Below are positions 62,065 through 64,000 of a DNA stretch of 64,000 nucleotides, piece after piece. Numbering within the stretch: the first letter of the stretch is position 1; the number at the start of each line of letters is the position of its first letter. The position numbers were made by a program, and so were the translations under genes. The notes beneath the pieces were generated by a model, which saw nothing but the letters and a program-made list of their open reading frames with translations, had not been told where the DNA came from and ran no database searches. Source of the stretch: Gibbula magus (Eukaryota > Mollusca > Gastropoda > Trochida > Trochidae); assembly GCA_936450465.1 (NCBI GenBank), contig OW388296.1:50915750-50979749 (forward strand), written 5' to 3'.

Positions 62065-62261
62065 TTGTTGGCTTCAATGATGAATAAACCGTAGCATTCA
62101 GCGTTGCAGTTGTGTACATGTACGATGCGAGGTGACTGTGTTGTTACTGTTGAACTGGGGGTAAAGCAGTGATAAAAGTCTGATTTGCAAGTTGAAGAGT
62201 TCACGGGTTGACGCTCGTCGGTGTCTGTACCCTCTGTGCAATCTGTTGGCGTATTCACAGA
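62065..62261 (-). CDS. Candidate upstream exon of the cysteine-rich protein gene
   Basis: A - strand frame opens right after TGA-CAG (acceptor; exon begins at 62261, phase 0) and runs 65 codons plus two bases to a donor GTAATT (intron starts at 62064). The peptide includes DCTEGTDTDERQPVNSSTC, then DFYHCFTPSSTV and HNCNAECYGLF. It has five cysteines and an NSS glycosylation motif, as in extracellular proteins. It ends in phase 2 with AA, so joining to the A at 56602 gives Lys and keeps the frame open into TEILLKTNH. If correct, the 5.5-kb intron between them contains the mGluR exon on the other strand. The same stretch is also open in an overlapping frame, and about 45 codons just upstream are open in the same frame, closed by TAA TGA. 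The boundaries, and whether it is an intact exon, are therefore uncertain. Confidence 0.4.
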
Positions 62262-62394
62262 CTGTCATTAAATAGCCACGGATAGACAACTTTCCTTGAA
62301 TACATCATATTCCAACTTGAATGCAAGGGTCTTCCAGTATTTATGACTGGTTCTGATCAATTCTCCTTGTGTTACTTTGTCAGAAAAGCTATAG

Positions 62395-62450
62395 AAATGC
62401 AGCAAGGTTTAAGTTAATGGTGAACGTTATGACTTGCTGTGAAATTGCAT
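62395..62450. mobile_element. Fragment of the 42.8-kb palindromic MITE
   Basis: AATGCAGCAAGGTTTAAGTT, then GTGAACGTTATGACTTGC, match the inner arm and right end of the family. It lies just upstream (- strand sense) of the candidate exon at 62065-62261. Confidence 0.4.
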
Positions 62451-62483
62451 TCTCTTTTGGCATATTCATTGGAGGGACCTTAA

Positions 62484-62765
62484 AGGGGCTGTAGCCAATT
62501 TCTGGAAAACGTAAAGTACGGCAATCCCTCTCAGTAAATAAATAAAGTTGTAAAACGAATGGTTATGGTTCGGTTTAGCAACATAACCCCATTTCCCATC
62601 TTCGAATTATTAACAGGTGTTCACACTAAAATGGTCGCTGGCAGTTTTCGTTTTATACATGATACCGTTTTCTATATCTACGGAAAATCGAGTCGTGTAA
62701 TGGGCTGTTAAGTAAGAATATACTGCATAAACTTTTATTATAATTGGGAAAATGAACATCCAAAG
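62484..62765. mobile_element. Diverged relative of the TTAA MITE
   Basis: After TTAA (62480-62483) it begins AGGGGCTGTAGCC and keeps GTTCACACTAAAATGGTCGC and TTATTATAATTGGGAAAA. No right terminal repeat is readable. It sits between the mGluR exon and the window end. Confidence 0.55.
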
Positions 62766-63684
62766 ATGCAAAACACGTTTACAATTTTCAACCTAATTTT
62801 TTTAACTGCCAATTTCTGAAATGTTTTATTTATATTTTAGTTCTGTCTAATTATATTTATTGTCATAGTGATTATTTGATTTTATGTAACAGGAACTTAC
62901 TTACTTTTGATACTACACAGGCGTGTATAAGACAAATAAATGTAATGTCTAACAGATCGAGTATGCTTACCATTCACGTATTTGACCTGAGGTCAGCTTT
63001 ACTGGAGCTGTTTGACAATACACCAAGTAATCGTCCCTACAATCTCCTTTGTAATATTCTAACAGACAAAAACATTACAACAATGATAACAATAAATTAA
63101 TGAAATAAATGTTTAAAATATGTCGCTATTACATCAACTGAAAACATAGATAAAGATCATTAATAAAAAGAAGCACTTAAAGCATCTAAATCGGAAATAT
63201 AAAAAAATAAATGAGATATTTGAGAAAATGTCAAAAACAATTGGTTGACGGACTATAACTGATTTTGATTCTTACTTGTATATATAATTCATACCCGCAC
63301 ATTCACAGAAAATTAGTAAACATAATTGTATTATACCACACACTGTCAAACTCAACTTACTTAAGGAAATAACATGTTGAAATACAATATTTGTGTTAAC
63401 AAGTCATATAAGACGTTTCACAAGTTTCATCGACTATAACTTATGTTGTTTCAGTCGTGGTTAATCCATGGTCATGACGTCACTCTATTGAGTTATCAGT
63501 TGATTATTATTTAGGAATCTACTGGTCATTGACTGTCCCAGTTAGGAGGGGTGTTAGGTTTAGACATTTTCAGTTGTGGCTAATCGAGTACATTTTTCGA
63601 GACTAATGTATTTTGTCTTGGTGTATCTGAATAGGATCTTAAAATATCTCTCAACAAGACAAATTAATTTTTGTGATGCATGAA

Positions 63685-63757
63685 CCTGGATTCGAACATG
63701 CCACCCTTCGCTTGGTAGTCAGCGCTCCTAACCATTAGGCCACAGGACGCTGTTTGA
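63685..63757 (-). pseudogene. tRNA-like sequence (pseudogene or SINE head)
   Basis: The - strand reads GTGGCCTAATGGTTAGGAGC (box A-like) and then ATGTTCGAATCCAGG (box B). The acceptor ends do not pair and the T-stem is poor, so I treat it as tRNA-derived rather than a functional tRNA gene. Confidence 0.5.
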
Positions 63758-64000
63758 AGCCTTACGATTGTTTGTCAGTAAGAATCCCGCGTTCTATTCA
63801 ACTCTTGTAACGCACGCGGAAGGCATGGAAAGATAGAGTTTTAACTGTCAATCACTTCGCCTCGCGTGAAGTTTTGCGCTGCACGTGCGTGGAAGAATCC
63901 ATTTCATGAGGGTCGCAACTCCTTGTACCACATTCGATGAATTTTGCAAAATAATTGATTTTGGTGTCCCTGAATTGAAATGTATGGTTCAAACGTAAAA

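Larger units (their letters stand above)
61746..64000. other. Right end: no further mGluR exon seen
   Basis: I looked for the next mGluR exon on the + strand (phase 1 start) and found none. Contents are the candidate - strand exon at 62065, MITE pieces at 62395 and 62484, and a tRNA-like sequence at 63685. The + frame at 62876-63100 has no recognisable features. Confidence 0.5.

Noticed and set aside
63685..63757. Possible functional tRNA gene
   Set aside because: Box A and box B are recognisable but acceptor ends and T-stem do not pair; better explained as a pseudogene or SINE head.

Overview
The window is AT-rich nuclear DNA from an animal, most likely a mollusc or a close lophotrochozoan. 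The support is: one exon of a metabotropic glutamate receptor (mGluR) with animal-type splice sites; a 5'-truncated L2/CR1/Jockey-type LINE; several copies of a tRNA-headed SINE; and many small foldback or MITE-like elements whose GTCCGTCC-rich arms and GGCGGGGGATA ends resemble repeats I know from bivalve and gastropod genomes. Nothing looks bacterial or viral. No bacterial-style gene, operon, CRISPR array or promoter can be supported. Species cannot be named from the sequence.

Genes. On the + strand, 61117-61333 encodes 72 codons of the ligand-binding domain of an mGluR. No earlier mGluR exon was found to its left, so most or all of 1-61116 may be intron or 5' flank. On the - strand I see a second multi-exon gene that simple ORF finding misses because its exons are short and lack ATG: 56384-56602, 48336-48398 and 43872-43989 have canonical splice sites, compatible phases and a final stop followed by AATAAA signals. 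They encode the C-terminus of a cysteine-rich, probably secreted protein that I do not recognise. A further exon at 62065-62261 fits upstream, which would put the two genes antisense to one another around 61 kb.

Repeats, region by region. 1-3.5 kb: no gene seen. 3.5-4.9 kb: LINE on the - strand. 5.6-6.0 kb: foldback followed by a cluster of TGACGT motifs, echoed at 50.0-50.5 kb. 7-23 kb: four copies of a TTAA-flanked MITE (7.2, 11.2, 16.4, 22.2 kb) plus two decayed ones (12.6, 62.5 kb). 18.6-54 kb: an old, locally amplified set of intronic blocks (called A to E, G and J here) repeated in roughly the same order. One copy carries a 26-bp minisatellite (25.06-25.68 kb) whose single-copy ancestor can be seen in a sister block at 38.07 kb. 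Two blocks (32.3 and 38.3 kb) share a core far more alike than its flanks. 35-42 kb: several mollusc-type non-autonomous elements with internal tandem repeats. SINE copies lie at 14.1, 31.4, 41.0, 45.1 and 55.5 kb, two of them with clear target-site duplications.

All calls rest on reading by eye. Identities are impressions, not computed values; exon calls need RNA or homology evidence.
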